This document shows positions 21,497-30,122 of a DNA stretch of 64,000 bases, in pieces. The stretch is from NCBI RefSeq assembly GCF_000172075.1, contig NZ_ABIC01000023.1, positions 1 through 64,000 on the forward strand, in the 5' to 3' direction. Below the pieces are notes generated by a model. The model was not told the DNA's origin. It saw nothing but the letters and a program-made list of their open reading frames with translations, and made no database searches. Within the stretch, counting starts at the first letter, position 1. Every line of letters begins with the position of its first letter. The stretch comes from Shewanella benthica KT99. Its GTDB lineage: Bacteria > Pseudomonadota > Gammaproteobacteria > Enterobacterales > Shewanellaceae. The translations under genes were made by a program, and so were the position numbers.

Positions 21497-22138
21497 TCAA
21501 TTGACCTTAAAGTGAATAGGAACATCAACAAATACCTTTACAGCCACACCAGACAATATCGCGGGCTTAAAGCGCCACTTGCGGGCCGCCTTGATTGCCG
21601 ACATATCAAATATTTTCTCGGGTTTAGCCTCTAATACCCGGGCCTGGCTTACCATGCCATCGGCTTCAACGATTAAGCGTAGCAGCACTTTGCCACCGCT
21701 TTTAAATTTACGTCCTGCCACTGGCATTTTCGGTTGTATAAATCGTAACAATTCCGGCGGTTGATCCACATCGGCTATACCCGCGATCACTGGGCCTATA
21801 TCAGGCAAATCCATCCCTCTCAACGATGGCACGGCGAGGGCCGGTACTTGCAAAGCCATGTCTGCAACCGCTGACACCAGAGGTAAGCTCATGGCGAGGG
21901 GGGCTGAAATGTTTGCGGATAAAGGTTTCGCCTCGGCCTCTTTAGCCATTGGCGTTTTTTGTTTTTCGGCTTCAGGTAGAAGCAATTCAACATGAATTGC
22001 TTCATTGCTCTGAAACGGTTGAGGCTGGCGTCGGTTTAGGCTACTGGGCAAGTAATAACACAGTAGAATCGTCAACCCCGCCGATAACACCAACCGAGTA
22101 CAAATGACCGCCCCTTGGTACCAGCGTCCTCGTCTCAT
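21497..22138 (-). CDS. tonB: TonB energy-transducing protein
   Basis: A 213-residue TonB with an N-terminal membrane anchor (about residues 10-28) and a C-terminal TonB domain: PELLRFIQPKMPVAGRKFKS, GKVLLRLIVEADGMV and the final AARKWRFKPAILSG block. TonB carries energy from the ExbB-ExbD proton channel to outer-membrane receptors by binding their TonB box. The periplasmic spacer is short and not strongly proline-rich, as in TonB2-type proteins. The ATG overlaps the exbD stop (TAATG). Encoded with its own ExbBD and receptor, it is probably dedicated to this locus. Confidence 0.9.
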   Translation of the reverse strand: MRRGRWYQGAVICTRLVLSAGLTILLCYYLPSSLNRRQPQPFQSNEAIHVELLLPEAEKQKTPMAKEAEAKPLSANISAPLAMSLPLVSAVADMALQVPALAVPSLRGMDLPDIGPVIAGIADVDQPPELLRFIQPKMPVAGRKFKSGGKVLLRLIVEADGMVSQARVLEAKPEKIFDMSAIKAARKWRFKPAILSGVAVKVFVDVPIHFKVN

Positions 22139-22539
22139 TAGCGGATCTCAGAAGCCACAGAGCTAAAACTGATCCCGGCTTGTTTTGCTATATCGAGTAC
22201 CTTGATGGTCACACCTGTAGGGCAATTAGTGTCTGCAATCACTAACAACTTGGCTTTTGGTGATTGACTGGCAATCTGTTGTAATTTTCCGGGTAAGTAA
22301 TAGATATCAATCTCTTTAGACTCGAAATAAACTCGGCCAGTGGTATCTAAGGTGACGACAATGGGACTGCCTTCGACTCGCGCCGCGGTGCTCGCCTGAG
22401 GCCGCTTTATCTCAACGGCAGATTGCGGTACAAAATTTGTCGATACAATAAAGAAAATCAACAAAATAAACACCACATCGAGCATGGGAGTCATGTCGAT
22501 CTCAGGATCTTTATCTTGCCTAAAGCGATCACTTAGCAT
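22138..22539 (-). CDS. exbD: ExbD biopolymer transport protein
   Basis: A 133-residue ExbD/TolR protein. It has a short cytoplasmic N-terminus, one membrane helix with the conserved Asp (DMTPMLDVVFILLIFFIVST) and a periplasmic domain ending in TNCPTGVTIKVLDIAKQAG. ExbD forms the proton channel with ExbB. The ATG at 22539 is preferred because GGAG precedes it by six bases; an upstream ATG at 22554 adds five residues. It overlaps the end of exbB. Confidence 0.9.
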   Translation of the reverse strand: MLSDRFRQDKDPEIDMTPMLDVVFILLIFFIVSTNFVPQSAVEIKRPQASTAARVEGSPIVVTLDTTGRVYFESKEIDIYYLPGKLQQIASQSPKAKLLVIADTNCPTGVTIKVLDIAKQAGISFSSVASEIR

Positions 22540-23050
22540 GACAAGCTCCAACATATTTAACGCCCTGGACGTGATTGAGTTTTCGCTGCCAGAAAAAAGC
22601 CAATAGTACGCCGCTTAAACCAACGAAGAGTCCGGTCTGCGTTGTTACCATCGCCATAGAGATCCCCGCCGAAATCACCGCAGGATCATGAAAGCCATAA
22701 TTAGCCCCGGCATCAAACATGGCAATCATGCCGCTCACTGTGCCTAATAGTCCCAATAATGGTGCCACCATGGCCAATAACCTCACTCCTTGAAGATCGG
22801 CATACTGTTGCCGCTGAGCCAGCCTGAGTGCGAGTAGGTTTAAACGTTGGTTAAGCCAGTCAGGGCGAGTCTGTGGAGTACTGACTCCCGGGGCTAAATC
22901 GACCTCGCTAAACAGCGCTCGACTCACCAGCCACAGCATACATAAACAGCAGGCAAATAACGGGTACATCACAATGCCACCTAGGTCAATAAAGCCAAGA
23001 ATAGCATGTCCCAACTGAAGTAAAGAATAGGTAATACTATCGACTGTCAT
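22529..23050 (-). CDS. exbB: ExbB-type proton channel protein
   Basis: A 173-residue MotA/TolQ/ExbB-family protein. It has an N-terminal hydrophobic segment (MYPLFACCLCMLWLVSRALF) and the conserved core LAMVAPLLGLLGTVSGMIAMF followed by ISAGISMAMVTTQTGLFVGL. It forms the stator with ExbD. The ATG at 23050 follows GGAGG by five bases; an in-frame GTG at 23068 is rejected. It overlaps the TtpC-like gene by 14 bases, showing translational coupling. Confidence 0.9.
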   Translation of the reverse strand: MTVDSITYSLLQLGHAILGFIDLGGIVMYPLFACCLCMLWLVSRALFSEVDLAPGVSTPQTRPDWLNQRLNLLALRLAQRQQYADLQGVRLLAMVAPLLGLLGTVSGMIAMFDAGANYGFHDPAVISAGISMAMVTTQTGLFVGLSGVLLAFFWQRKLNHVQGVKYVGACHAK

Positions 23051-24431
23051 GCTCGCCTCCACGCTCAATATTAAGTGCGAGTAGCAAGGCTGATTGCTGC
23101 TCCATATTTAAACTAAGGGACTGTGCGCGGCGCTTTAATGGGTAATGGAGTAATAACAAGGGCAAGGCCACCAGCAAGCCTGCCTGTGTAGTGATTAAGG
23201 CCTTACTGATCCCTTGTGATAGTAATTTGGGGTCACTATTACCAAACTCAGTTAGCGATTGAAACGTCTCGATCATACCTGACACTGTGCCGAGTAGACC
23301 TAGCATTGGCGCCATAGCGGCCAGTAAAGCGATGAAACCGAGTCCAAACTCAAACTTCATCATCTGTTGAAGCATTAGCTGTTTGAGCCGCTGGTCCATG
23401 GCCTCGACGCTCGCGCCAGCCACAATTGAATTGGCTAACACGACAGCCGCAGGTACTCTTATGCTTTGCAAAAGTTGTTGTTTGATAAGGGGCAAGTCTG
23501 ACTTATTTGCGTCCCCTTCCGTTAGTGTGGTTAGGGGGCGCCAATAGAAGAGCACCACAGCTCTCCATAAGGCAATGGTCACACCCAATGCAGCTAAAAT
23601 AAGGATTGGCCATAACACCTCACCTCCTCGCTTAACCCAATCAGCCAGGCCTTGCTCACTAGCCAAACTCGGCAACATGCGTCCTTGACTTAAATCTAGG
23701 GGTAACAGTTGAGTTTTATTATCTATCCAGGCGCTAACTTGCTCACTTATCTTTGAATTATCGGGTGAAATTGCTAGCGGAAGCCGGTCAGTGAATACAA
23801 TGAAATGAGGCGATTCCGTTGCACTTATTGCCATTAACCCGCCAATAACCTTTAGCTCTTGTTGACTCACACTGCCGTTTTTAAAGCTAATCTCCGCCTG
23901 CGCCTTGGAAACTTTACCCGTCATCTGTATATCATCAATAGCGTACATTATAAGTGCATTTAACATGGTTAAGCTTGGAAAGCCTGGGTGAGCCTTCGCA
24001 GCATCGATAGAGTCGCGTCTTTGTTGATCGACTAACTGGGTAGGGCTATGTTGCCATTGCTGCGACAAACTATTTAACGCTTTTTGATAGGCTCCTCGCA
24101 CCAATTCCATATCATCAACAGCAAGCTGATAGTCATGAGTTAATAACTTCTTTTGCTCGCTTAAATTCGCCAATTGCTTATTAAGCGATGCGAGTTGTGA
24201 TTGTTTGTTACTTAAGCGCTTAGCTAACAGCTGCCGATTATTTTTAACTTCATCAATACCTTGCTTAAGTCGACTACGCCATTCTTGGTTCTGTAGATTA
24301 AGATCCGCTGCGTGAGCGTTCACTTGCTGTTCAAATTCTTGATATTCTGCAGATCCTACGGCTAATGCAGAGTCTGGCGTGATCGCTAGACTTGTAGTTG
24401 CTAACAATAGGGCTAAAAGAATGATTCTCAT
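23037..24431 (-). CDS. TtpC-like MotA/TolQ/ExbB protein with periplasmic coiled coil
   Basis: A 464-residue protein with a signal peptide (MRIILLALLLATTSLAITPDSALA). A coiled-coil region rich in Gln, Leu and Lys (about residues 30-130) and a periplasmic segment follow. The C-terminus is an ExbB-like membrane domain (about 265-455) with LLAAMAPMLGLLGTVSGMIE and LLSQGISKALITTQAGLLVA. This matches TtpC, the extra component required by some Vibrio TonB2 systems. The start forms TAATG with the DUF3450 stop. Its presence classifies the energiser as TonB2-like. Confidence 0.85.
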   Translation of the reverse strand: MRIILLALLLATTSLAITPDSALAVGSAEYQEFEQQVNAHAADLNLQNQEWRSRLKQGIDEVKNNRQLLAKRLSNKQSQLASLNKQLANLSEQKKLLTHDYQLAVDDMELVRGAYQKALNSLSQQWQHSPTQLVDQQRRDSIDAAKAHPGFPSLTMLNALIMYAIDDIQMTGKVSKAQAEISFKNGSVSQQELKVIGGLMAISATESPHFIVFTDRLPLAISPDNSKISEQVSAWIDNKTQLLPLDLSQGRMLPSLASEQGLADWVKRGGEVLWPILILAALGVTIALWRAVVLFYWRPLTTLTEGDANKSDLPLIKQQLLQSIRVPAAVVLANSIVAGASVEAMDQRLKQLMLQQMMKFEFGLGFIALLAAMAPMLGLLGTVSGMIETFQSLTEFGNSDPKLLSQGISKALITTQAGLLVALPLLLLHYPLKRRAQSLSLNMEQQSALLLALNIERGGEHDSR

Positions 24432-25228
24432 TATCTTGCTACTCCTAGCGGCACATTGACGATTTTAGCAATCTGCTTATTCGTTGTGATAGCCATTGCC
24501 AGCCTTAAGTCCCCTTGTTCATTTATTGGCAATACTCGCCATTGACGAGTCTGACGATCGAACCAACCGACTTGCTGTTCATCTGGAGTCATATAAAACC
24601 AAGCTAAGCGTCCTAAGCGTAATAAGTTAACTTGTATCGGTTTATCATCTATTACTATCACCTCCTGGCTAACGTGTTGGCCATAGCCATAGGCAACTTC
24701 AATTCTCAGTACATCCAATAAACGCCTGAAGCGCTCGGCTAGCGGCAGTTCGCTTGCATCCATGGCGCTACGTAAAAATGCTAAACGTCGCTTACGCTCT
24801 TCAAAGTCAAAAGGGAGATCAGAGGTGACTCGTCGCTCTAAAGTGGCATACCAGATCTCAAGTTGAGGTTCGAGTCGCTGCTTAAGTGCATTAATAGTGG
24901 CAATATCTTGGTGTAATTGACCTACTTCGGCTTGCAGTGACGCCACATATCTTTGCATTTTCTGCACTTGATATTCGGTCCAATAAAGCTCACCTAAATC
25001 TTGTTGTTGTTGAGATAAAGATTGCGCTTTCTGCTGTTGCCAGTCAGCCGCTTCTTGGCCAAGTAAGACAGATTGCACCATTGGCAGTTTAATTTTATCA
25101 GCCCATTGCTGAGCCAATTTATCTACAGCGACTCGGGTCACTTGCTCTGTATCTCTGCTTGCCGCTGCCAGATTAAGTGACAGCGCACAACAGGCGATTA
25201 GCACACTACAACTGAAATTAGCTCTCAT
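24431..25228 (-). CDS. DUF3450 periplasmic protein
   Basis: A 265-residue protein with a signal peptide (MRANFSCSVLIACCALSLNL), a helical coiled-coil-prone N-terminal half (QQKAQSLSQQQQDLGELYW, MQRYVASLQAEVGQLHQDI) and a compact C-terminal part (LLRLGRLAWFYMTPDEQQVG). DUF3450 genes commonly sit directly before TtpC-like, ExbB, ExbD and TonB genes, so a structural role in the energising complex is likely; no enzymatic function is known to me. I chose the ATG at 25228 (ATGA overlap with the ResB-like gene, GGAGG six bases upstream) rather than the ATG at 25261. Confidence 0.82.
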   Translation of the reverse strand: MRANFSCSVLIACCALSLNLAAASRDTEQVTRVAVDKLAQQWADKIKLPMVQSVLLGQEAADWQQQKAQSLSQQQQDLGELYWTEYQVQKMQRYVASLQAEVGQLHQDIATINALKQRLEPQLEIWYATLERRVTSDLPFDFEERKRRLAFLRSAMDASELPLAERFRRLLDVLRIEVAYGYGQHVSQEVIVIDDKPIQVNLLRLGRLAWFYMTPDEQQVGWFDRQTRQWRVLPINEQGDLRLAMAITTNKQIAKIVNVPLGVAR

Positions 25229-26049
25229 CTGCGGCCTCCATTTTTGATTGATCGACGCCAAAAAATCAGTCCTTGCAGCAATAAACTCACTAATAGCAGG
25301 CCGTAGCAGGCAAAAAAGTAGTTAACCAAAGGGTTGTGAACGGCAAGTACTTTGACCTGTACCCCAAGGTTCTGTTCTTTATAAGGCACTGTGAAATCTG
25401 TCACTGTGATATATAAGTCATTCCATCTAAGTTGGCGCATAAAGCCTGCATCACCACTCATTTGCAGCGGTCCATCTCGGATAATAAACTGTGCACTATT
25501 GTGGCGAGGATCAAACTGCTCGATACTGCGGCGGGTGATTCGGCCCGCAGGACTCAAACCTTCTTTATTTTCGGTTATCATGGCAATATCATCGCGATAA
25601 TCGACCTTTACTAGCTCTATTTGATAGCGCCCGCTAGTAAAGTGCTCGCCTCGATGCAGCACAGCACTGTCATGACCATGGATAAAAACCAGATCGACAC
25701 CGTGACACATGAAAATAAGTAAGGTCAACACATGGATTGGTAGCATCATAATGCGTGGACTGCGCCAACGCCGACGACGCCAAGTCGGTAATAGGTCTCG
25801 CCAAGAACATAACGCTGTATTTAAACTCAATAAAAACATAAGGATAAATAATCCAAGCATCCAAAAGCCCACAGTAGGTGTCGCAGATAAGCTTTGCAGC
25901 CACTGTGACATGGGGAGGTTATCGAGGGACCTTAGTGCTTGTCTAGGAGCATCGTACTCGCTCATAGCAACGCCTATAGCAAACCAAAGCGTTAGTGCCA
26001 CTAGCAACACAAAGGCTAGGCGCATCGAATATAGCCAGTTCATTTTCAT
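25225..26049 (-). CDS. ResB/Ccs1-like membrane protein
   Basis: A 274-residue membrane protein resembling a short ResB (Ccs1). It has a helix at residues 6-27, a second near 60-82, a third near 98-120, a periplasmic segment of about 120 residues (SGRYQIELVKVDYRDD, PAGRITRRSIEQFD) and a final helix near 240-262. ResB works with CcsA in system II cytochrome c biogenesis, moving and presenting haem. Here it is shorter than typical ResB and lies inside a TonB/ABC uptake operon with no cytochrome or thioredoxin-type gene nearby. It overlaps the upstream CcsA-like gene by ATGA. The family call is moderately secure; the job in this locus is unknown. Confidence 0.65.
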   Translation of the reverse strand: MKMNWLYSMRLAFVLLVALTLWFAIGVAMSEYDAPRQALRSLDNLPMSQWLQSLSATPTVGFWMLGLFILMFLLSLNTALCSWRDLLPTWRRRRWRSPRIMMLPIHVLTLLIFMCHGVDLVFIHGHDSAVLHRGEHFTSGRYQIELVKVDYRDDIAMITENKEGLSPAGRITRRSIEQFDPRHNSAQFIIRDGPLQMSGDAGFMRQLRWNDLYITVTDFTVPYKEQNLGVQVKVLAVHNPLVNYFFACYGLLLVSLLLQGLIFWRRSIKNGGRR

Positions 26050-26738
26050 AACACGCGGTACCCCAACATCAACACACAGGTGAAACCCAATACCGCGGCT
26101 TTGCCCATAGTCAAAGCGCTCGGATTAGAAAACCACACTTTAGGAAGATGAAATACCAAAACAAATAGCAAATAAGTCAAGGCTGAGAAAAGGAAGTGGC
26201 CACTCCAGCTCCAGCTCGCTCCCCAACCGATAAATGCCCAATAGCTACCGGCAATTTCTCCACCTAAGTAAGCGGTTCCAGCCAGTAAACTTAATAAATG
26301 ACAATGACTGTCTAAATCTGCATCATTGCGCAAGGCTTGAATTGAGTAACTCACGAATGCAGCTATAGCTAAGCCTAATGCAATAGGGCGAGATAAGAAG
26401 AATAGCTGTGCCCAGATTGACGTCAGCATGGCGCTATCGCCTTTTGGCGGCTCAAGTGTTTGACTGTAACCGAGCATCAGTAGCGCGATAAAACACACGA
26501 TAAAAACATAATGAGCTTGAAGACGATTAGTCAGGTGCAAACAACAAAGCGAGGCAAGACTCACTATGGCGCTCACGACTAGGTAGGTGGTAACACTGCT
26601 GCCTGGGAACAATAAACAGTTGGAATTAATCAGGCTTAATATCATTACCGCCAAAGCGAATAATACTATATTGACTAGCCTTGCTGTCAATATAACCATA
26701 AAGGGCGTTATAACAGGCTTTAAACTTGTGTCACTCAT
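26046..26738 (-). CDS. CcsA/CcmC-like multi-pass membrane protein
   Basis: A 230-residue protein with about seven to eight hydrophobic helices. It carries a tryptophan-rich loop YWAFIGWGASWSWSGHF that strongly recalls the haem-handling WWD signature of CcsA/CcmC proteins (WGxxWxWDxxE). The acidic residues of that signature are replaced (Ser for Asp, Phe for Glu), so haem handling may be altered or lost. It pairs with the ResB-like gene that follows (ATGA overlap) and starts 29 bases after the ABC-ATPase gene. An alternative is a related small permease with convergent aromatic residues. No other cytochrome c maturation gene is nearby. Confidence 0.6.
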   Translation of the reverse strand: MSDTSLKPVITPFMVILTARLVNIVLFALAVMILSLINSNCLLFPGSSVTTYLVVSAIVSLASLCCLHLTNRLQAHYVFIVCFIALLMLGYSQTLEPPKGDSAMLTSIWAQLFFLSRPIALGLAIAAFVSYSIQALRNDADLDSHCHLLSLLAGTAYLGGEIAGSYWAFIGWGASWSWSGHFLFSALTYLLFVLVFHLPKVWFSNPSALTMGKAAVLGFTCVLMLGYRVL

Positions 26739-26767
26739 TTTATTTTCTCACTCAATCCCACAAAAAA

Positions 26768-28078
26768 TCACGCCGCATTCACGCGAACAAACTGCATTAG
26801 TTTTTCCGCTAAAGCCGTATCTTCAATATCGATGATCTCGGGGTTGTGCAGTGACCAATGCCTGCAAACTCGTTCAACCAGGCTCGGCCTGACCACCCAG
26901 ATGTGGCGACTATTGGCCACAGTTAAGAGTGGTGCTATGTGACGTCCGAACCCTTCGCCACTTAGCTCCATGGGGCCAATTTCATCGACGATACAGATTT
27001 CATCTTGATGAAAATGGTTATGATCGAGAGCTTGTTTCCCTAAAGCCATCCCCTCTTCAGTGAAGGAGAAGCGTGTACCAGTCTCCTTATCGAGTACTCC
27101 CGTACGCAGACCAAACAGACAACGCTCATTTGTCGCAATATCGACAATATCACTGCTGTAACGCTGTCCATCTTTCATCACTCCTGGGCAAAGCATTCCT
27201 TTAAGTGGAATGTGTTTTTGTTGGCATAGCGCAATAAAGTCCACTAACGCCGTGGTCTTGCCGCTACCGCTTTCACCCGTAATAATGAGTACTTTACTCA
27301 GACTTAAACCTAATACATTTTGAGGCATAAAAAACTCCTGCTCTGCGATTCGGTAGCTTGCCGTGGCTAACCCATAAAGACGGCTAATGTTTTTGCTGGT
27401 CATTACTGTGCTACGTTCGCCATAATTCAGTACCTTGCCATGCTCCAACAAGAGCACTTTATCGGCATAAAGCTGGGCAAGATTTGGATCATGTAAAATG
27501 GCGATAACGGCAGTATTTGATTCAATGCAGCTGCGCTTAACCAGAGATAAGATTTGAAAGCGGTTGCGGTAATCGAGGTGGTTAGTCGGTTCATCGAGCA
27601 ATAATAAGCGATCACTTTGAAATAATGCTCTTGCCAGTAAAATTAACTGGCGTTCACCGCCCGATAAGTGGTTGTAGTCACGCTTGGCCAACCCGCCAAT
27701 ATCTAGCAGTTGCATGACCTGCTTTGCATCAGCATTATCTTGCTCGGATGGTGACTCGAAGGTCGATAGAAATGGTGTACGACCCATTACCACCATTTCT
27801 AATGCGGTAAAAGCAAACGCTGTTTCTTGCTGTTGAGGCACGAGTGCCATTTGCTGTGCTATTTCAGCGCGAGACATCTTGCTTAATGGGCGCTGATTAA
27901 GTGATACCGAACCTTTACTGGGGGTAATTAAACCACACAGGCAATTCATTAACGTCGTCTTACCCGCACCATTAGCTCCTAAAATTGCAAGAAACTCACC
28001 GGCTTCTAGCTCGAAGCTCACACCTTCCAATAAACACTTATCGTCAATGACATAGCCAAGATCGGTAACAGACAGCAT
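26768..28078 (-). CDS. ABC transporter ATPase fused to a THEP1-like NTPase domain
   Basis: A 436-residue two-domain protein. Residues 1 to about 240 are a FecE/BtuD-type ABC ATPase with Walker A GANGAGKT (34-41), signature LSGGERQ and Walker B LLLLDEPTNHLD. From about residue 262 a second P-loop NTPase begins: Walker A GESGSGKT near 265-272 and Walker B IVDEIGPMEL, the pattern of THEP1/NTPase_1 proteins (compare DEIGKMEL). The DNA is continuous, with no stop between domains, so this is a true fusion. It pairs with the FecCD-type permease (TAATG overlap). The ABC half should power import; the role of the second NTPase is unknown. Confidence 0.85.
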   Translation of the reverse strand: MLSVTDLGYVIDDKCLLEGVSFELEAGEFLAILGANGAGKTTLMNCLCGLITPSKGSVSLNQRPLSKMSRAEIAQQMALVPQQQETAFAFTALEMVVMGRTPFLSTFESPSEQDNADAKQVMQLLDIGGLAKRDYNHLSGGERQLILLARALFQSDRLLLLDEPTNHLDYRNRFQILSLVKRSCIESNTAVIAILHDPNLAQLYADKVLLLEHGKVLNYGERSTVMTSKNISRLYGLATASYRIAEQEFFMPQNVLGLSLSKVLIITGESGSGKTTALVDFIALCQQKHIPLKGMLCPGVMKDGQRYSSDIVDIATNERCLFGLRTGVLDKETGTRFSFTEEGMALGKQALDHNHFHQDEICIVDEIGPMELSGEGFGRHIAPLLTVANSRHIWVVRPSLVERVCRHWSLHNPEIIDIEDTALAEKLMQFVRVNAA

Positions 28079-29124
28079 TAGTCGGTGCCTCCTTGACGAA
28101 AACGAAACAGCAGGAAAGCAAATAATGGAGCGCCAACTAGAGAGGTGACAACGCCGATAGGGATTTCCATGGTGAAACTAGCCCTAGCCACACTATCGGC
28201 TAATAATAAAAACAGGGCGCCAACCGCAGTAGAGATCGGAATTAAGCGCATATTATCAGCCCCGGTAAACGTGCGAACCATATGCGGTACCACTAAGCCA
28301 ATCCATGCCACTTGGCCAACCGTTGCCACGCAAGAGGCCACGATAAAGGAGCTAATAACGATTAGGACTAAGCGCAGTCTCGTAGGTTCAATGCCTAAGC
28401 TGCGGCTCTGTTGGTCGCCCAAACAAAGTACATTCAAGCGGTAACGCAATGCGTGAATAAGCCCATAGCCAATGACTACAGGTATGGCAAGTTGAGCCAC
28501 GGTACTCCAGCTGCTCACCGACAGAGAGCCCATTAACCAAAAGACAATCGCGGGTAGCTCACCATAAGGGTCGGCGAGTGCTTTTAACATGGTCAAGCCG
28601 GAACCAAATATTGAGCCAACAATAATCCCAGTCATAATCATGAGTAATAAACTATTACTACCGAATCGTTTAGCCATAAACATGGCAGCGCAAGCAGCAA
28701 ATAAGCCACACACAAATGCCAATATCTGCACCATAAGCCAACTACTTCCGGGTAAAACAAGCCCCATAGCGGCGCCAAACATACAGCCAGATGCCACCCC
28801 AAGAATATCTGGTGAAACTAATGGATTACGAAATACACCTTGATAAACAGCCCCTGAGACAGTAAGACCTGCTCCCACAATAAGTGCTGTTAACAAACGT
28901 GGGAAACGTATGAGTAAAATCACTCGATCTTCTTGGCTGAGGTCATCGGGAACCAGCCCGGTTAATATCAAGCTAGTTAGGACCGATGGCAGCTTTTGAA
29001 TGGCGCTAAATATGTCGCTAGGGTCAACGGCGAAACGCCCTGCACAGAGCCCTATAAATAGGGTAGCCGTGATGACGCCGATACATTGGATAGGTAATAG
29101 TCGGCGCGTAACCATCACTGACAT
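28078..29124 (-). CDS. FecCD/BtuC-type ABC transporter permease
   Basis: A 348-residue inner-membrane permease of the FecCD family, which imports ferric siderophores, haem, cobalamin and occasionally oxyanions. Multiple membrane helices and family blocks are visible: GAVYQGVFRNPLVSPDILGV, CVATVGQVAWIGLVVPHMVR and ADSVARASFTMEIPIGVVTS. The ATG at 29124 has GAGGA eight bases upstream; the ATG at 29154 lacks this and overlaps the binding-protein gene further. Its stop overlaps the next ATG (TAATG). It works with the binding protein and fused ATPase on either side. Confidence 0.9.
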   Translation of the reverse strand: MSVMVTRRLLPIQCIGVITATLFIGLCAGRFAVDPSDIFSAIQKLPSVLTSLILTGLVPDDLSQEDRVILLIRFPRLLTALIVGAGLTVSGAVYQGVFRNPLVSPDILGVASGCMFGAAMGLVLPGSSWLMVQILAFVCGLFAACAAMFMAKRFGSNSLLLMIMTGIIVGSIFGSGLTMLKALADPYGELPAIVFWLMGSLSVSSWSTVAQLAIPVVIGYGLIHALRYRLNVLCLGDQQSRSLGIEPTRLRLVLIVISSFIVASCVATVGQVAWIGLVVPHMVRTFTGADNMRLIPISTAVGALFLLLADSVARASFTMEIPIGVVTSLVGAPLFAFLLFRFRQGGTD

Positions 29125-30113
29125 TGGGCTATTCCTCGTAGAGGTGATAGGCAAGCATGACCAAAAGCGACTCGATAGTAGCGTGCAATTTCGTTATCTA
29201 AATTAATATGTTTGAAACGTTCAGGGTAGGCATTAGCGGCAATATAAAGCGCTCCTGCCATTGCCATAGGTGATGGCATATCCCAGAAGCTTCCCTTAGG
29301 GATCATGATCTGTGGTAGCTTTTCCAGTGATGTCATTAGCGATTTTGCAAGTTGCTCATCGACTTTGGTTGAATCATTAGATTCACGAATCAATAATTGT
29401 GGCTGCCATAACAATAGTTGCTCAACATTCACTTTAGGGTAGAAGCCCGGCACGCCCTTAGCCACATTATCTACTCCTGCTATTAGCATCAATTGATGTT
29501 GGAACATCTGCTCACTTGCGGTGCGGTATAGATCTGAGCTGTTGGCATAATAGGCGCGTAAACGCTGAGTTTTAGGCAAGCCAGCAAGTCCAGAATTAAT
29601 AATGTTTGCCAATCGTTGGTTTTCGGCTGCTATCTTGGCGGCCTTGTCTTGAGTGCCTGTCGCTTTAGCGATTAGCTCGAGTACAACTTGAGCATCGGCG
29701 AATGTCTCAGGCTGGATCACCAAGCTCGCTATACCTAGCGAACTCAAGCGTTCTGCTAATCGATAACCGTCTTTCTTACCAAAAAACAATACCAAATCAG
29801 GCTTAAGTGCGACTATGGTTTCAAGGTTGATACCGGCTGACCTACTGCCTATCACTAGAGGTTCACGGTGTCCTAGAAGCTGATTAATAAAGGGTGAGTA
29901 TTTGGTGCTGCCACCAATACCGACTAATTGGTCTGCAAGTCCTAAGCTTAGGGTAAATAAGCTTGCTGGAGTAAAGGTCGTCACAATACGTCCAGCAGGC
30001 TTTGATAGCACCACCTCGAGACCTCGTTGATCAACCAAGTGTATCGGCTCAGCCGATACACTTGAAAGGCAACAAAGTAGAATGGCAACAGTGCTTAATA
30101 GTCTGTTCAACAT
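29115..30113 (-). CDS. Periplasmic substrate-binding protein (FecB/BtuF type)
   Basis: A 332-residue class III periplasmic binding protein with a signal peptide (MLNRLLSTVAILLCCLSSVSA). The N-terminal lobe has RIVTTFTPASLFTLSLGLAD and GINLETIVALKPDLVLF, and a C-terminal lobe follows the long linker helix. It delivers ligand to the FecCD-type permease. The sequence gives no decisive ligand signature: ferric chelates, cobalamin, haem and molybdate/tungstate (MolA-like proteins share this fold) all remain possible. It starts nine bases after the receptor stop. Confidence 0.87.
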   Translation of the reverse strand: MLNRLLSTVAILLCCLSSVSAEPIHLVDQRGLEVVLSKPAGRIVTTFTPASLFTLSLGLADQLVGIGGSTKYSPFINQLLGHREPLVIGSRSAGINLETIVALKPDLVLFFGKKDGYRLAERLSSLGIASLVIQPETFADAQVVLELIAKATGTQDKAAKIAAENQRLANIINSGLAGLPKTQRLRAYYANSSDLYRTASEQMFQHQLMLIAGVDNVAKGVPGFYPKVNVEQLLLWQPQLLIRESNDSTKVDEQLAKSLMTSLEKLPQIMIPKGSFWDMPSPMAMAGALYIAANAYPERFKHINLDNEIARYYRVAFGHACLSPLRGIAQCQ

Positions 30114-30122
30114 TCTTGTTCC

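Noticed and set aside
28145..28843. Plus-strand ORFs inside the permease gene
   Set aside because: They are shadows of the hydrophobic permease on the other strand.
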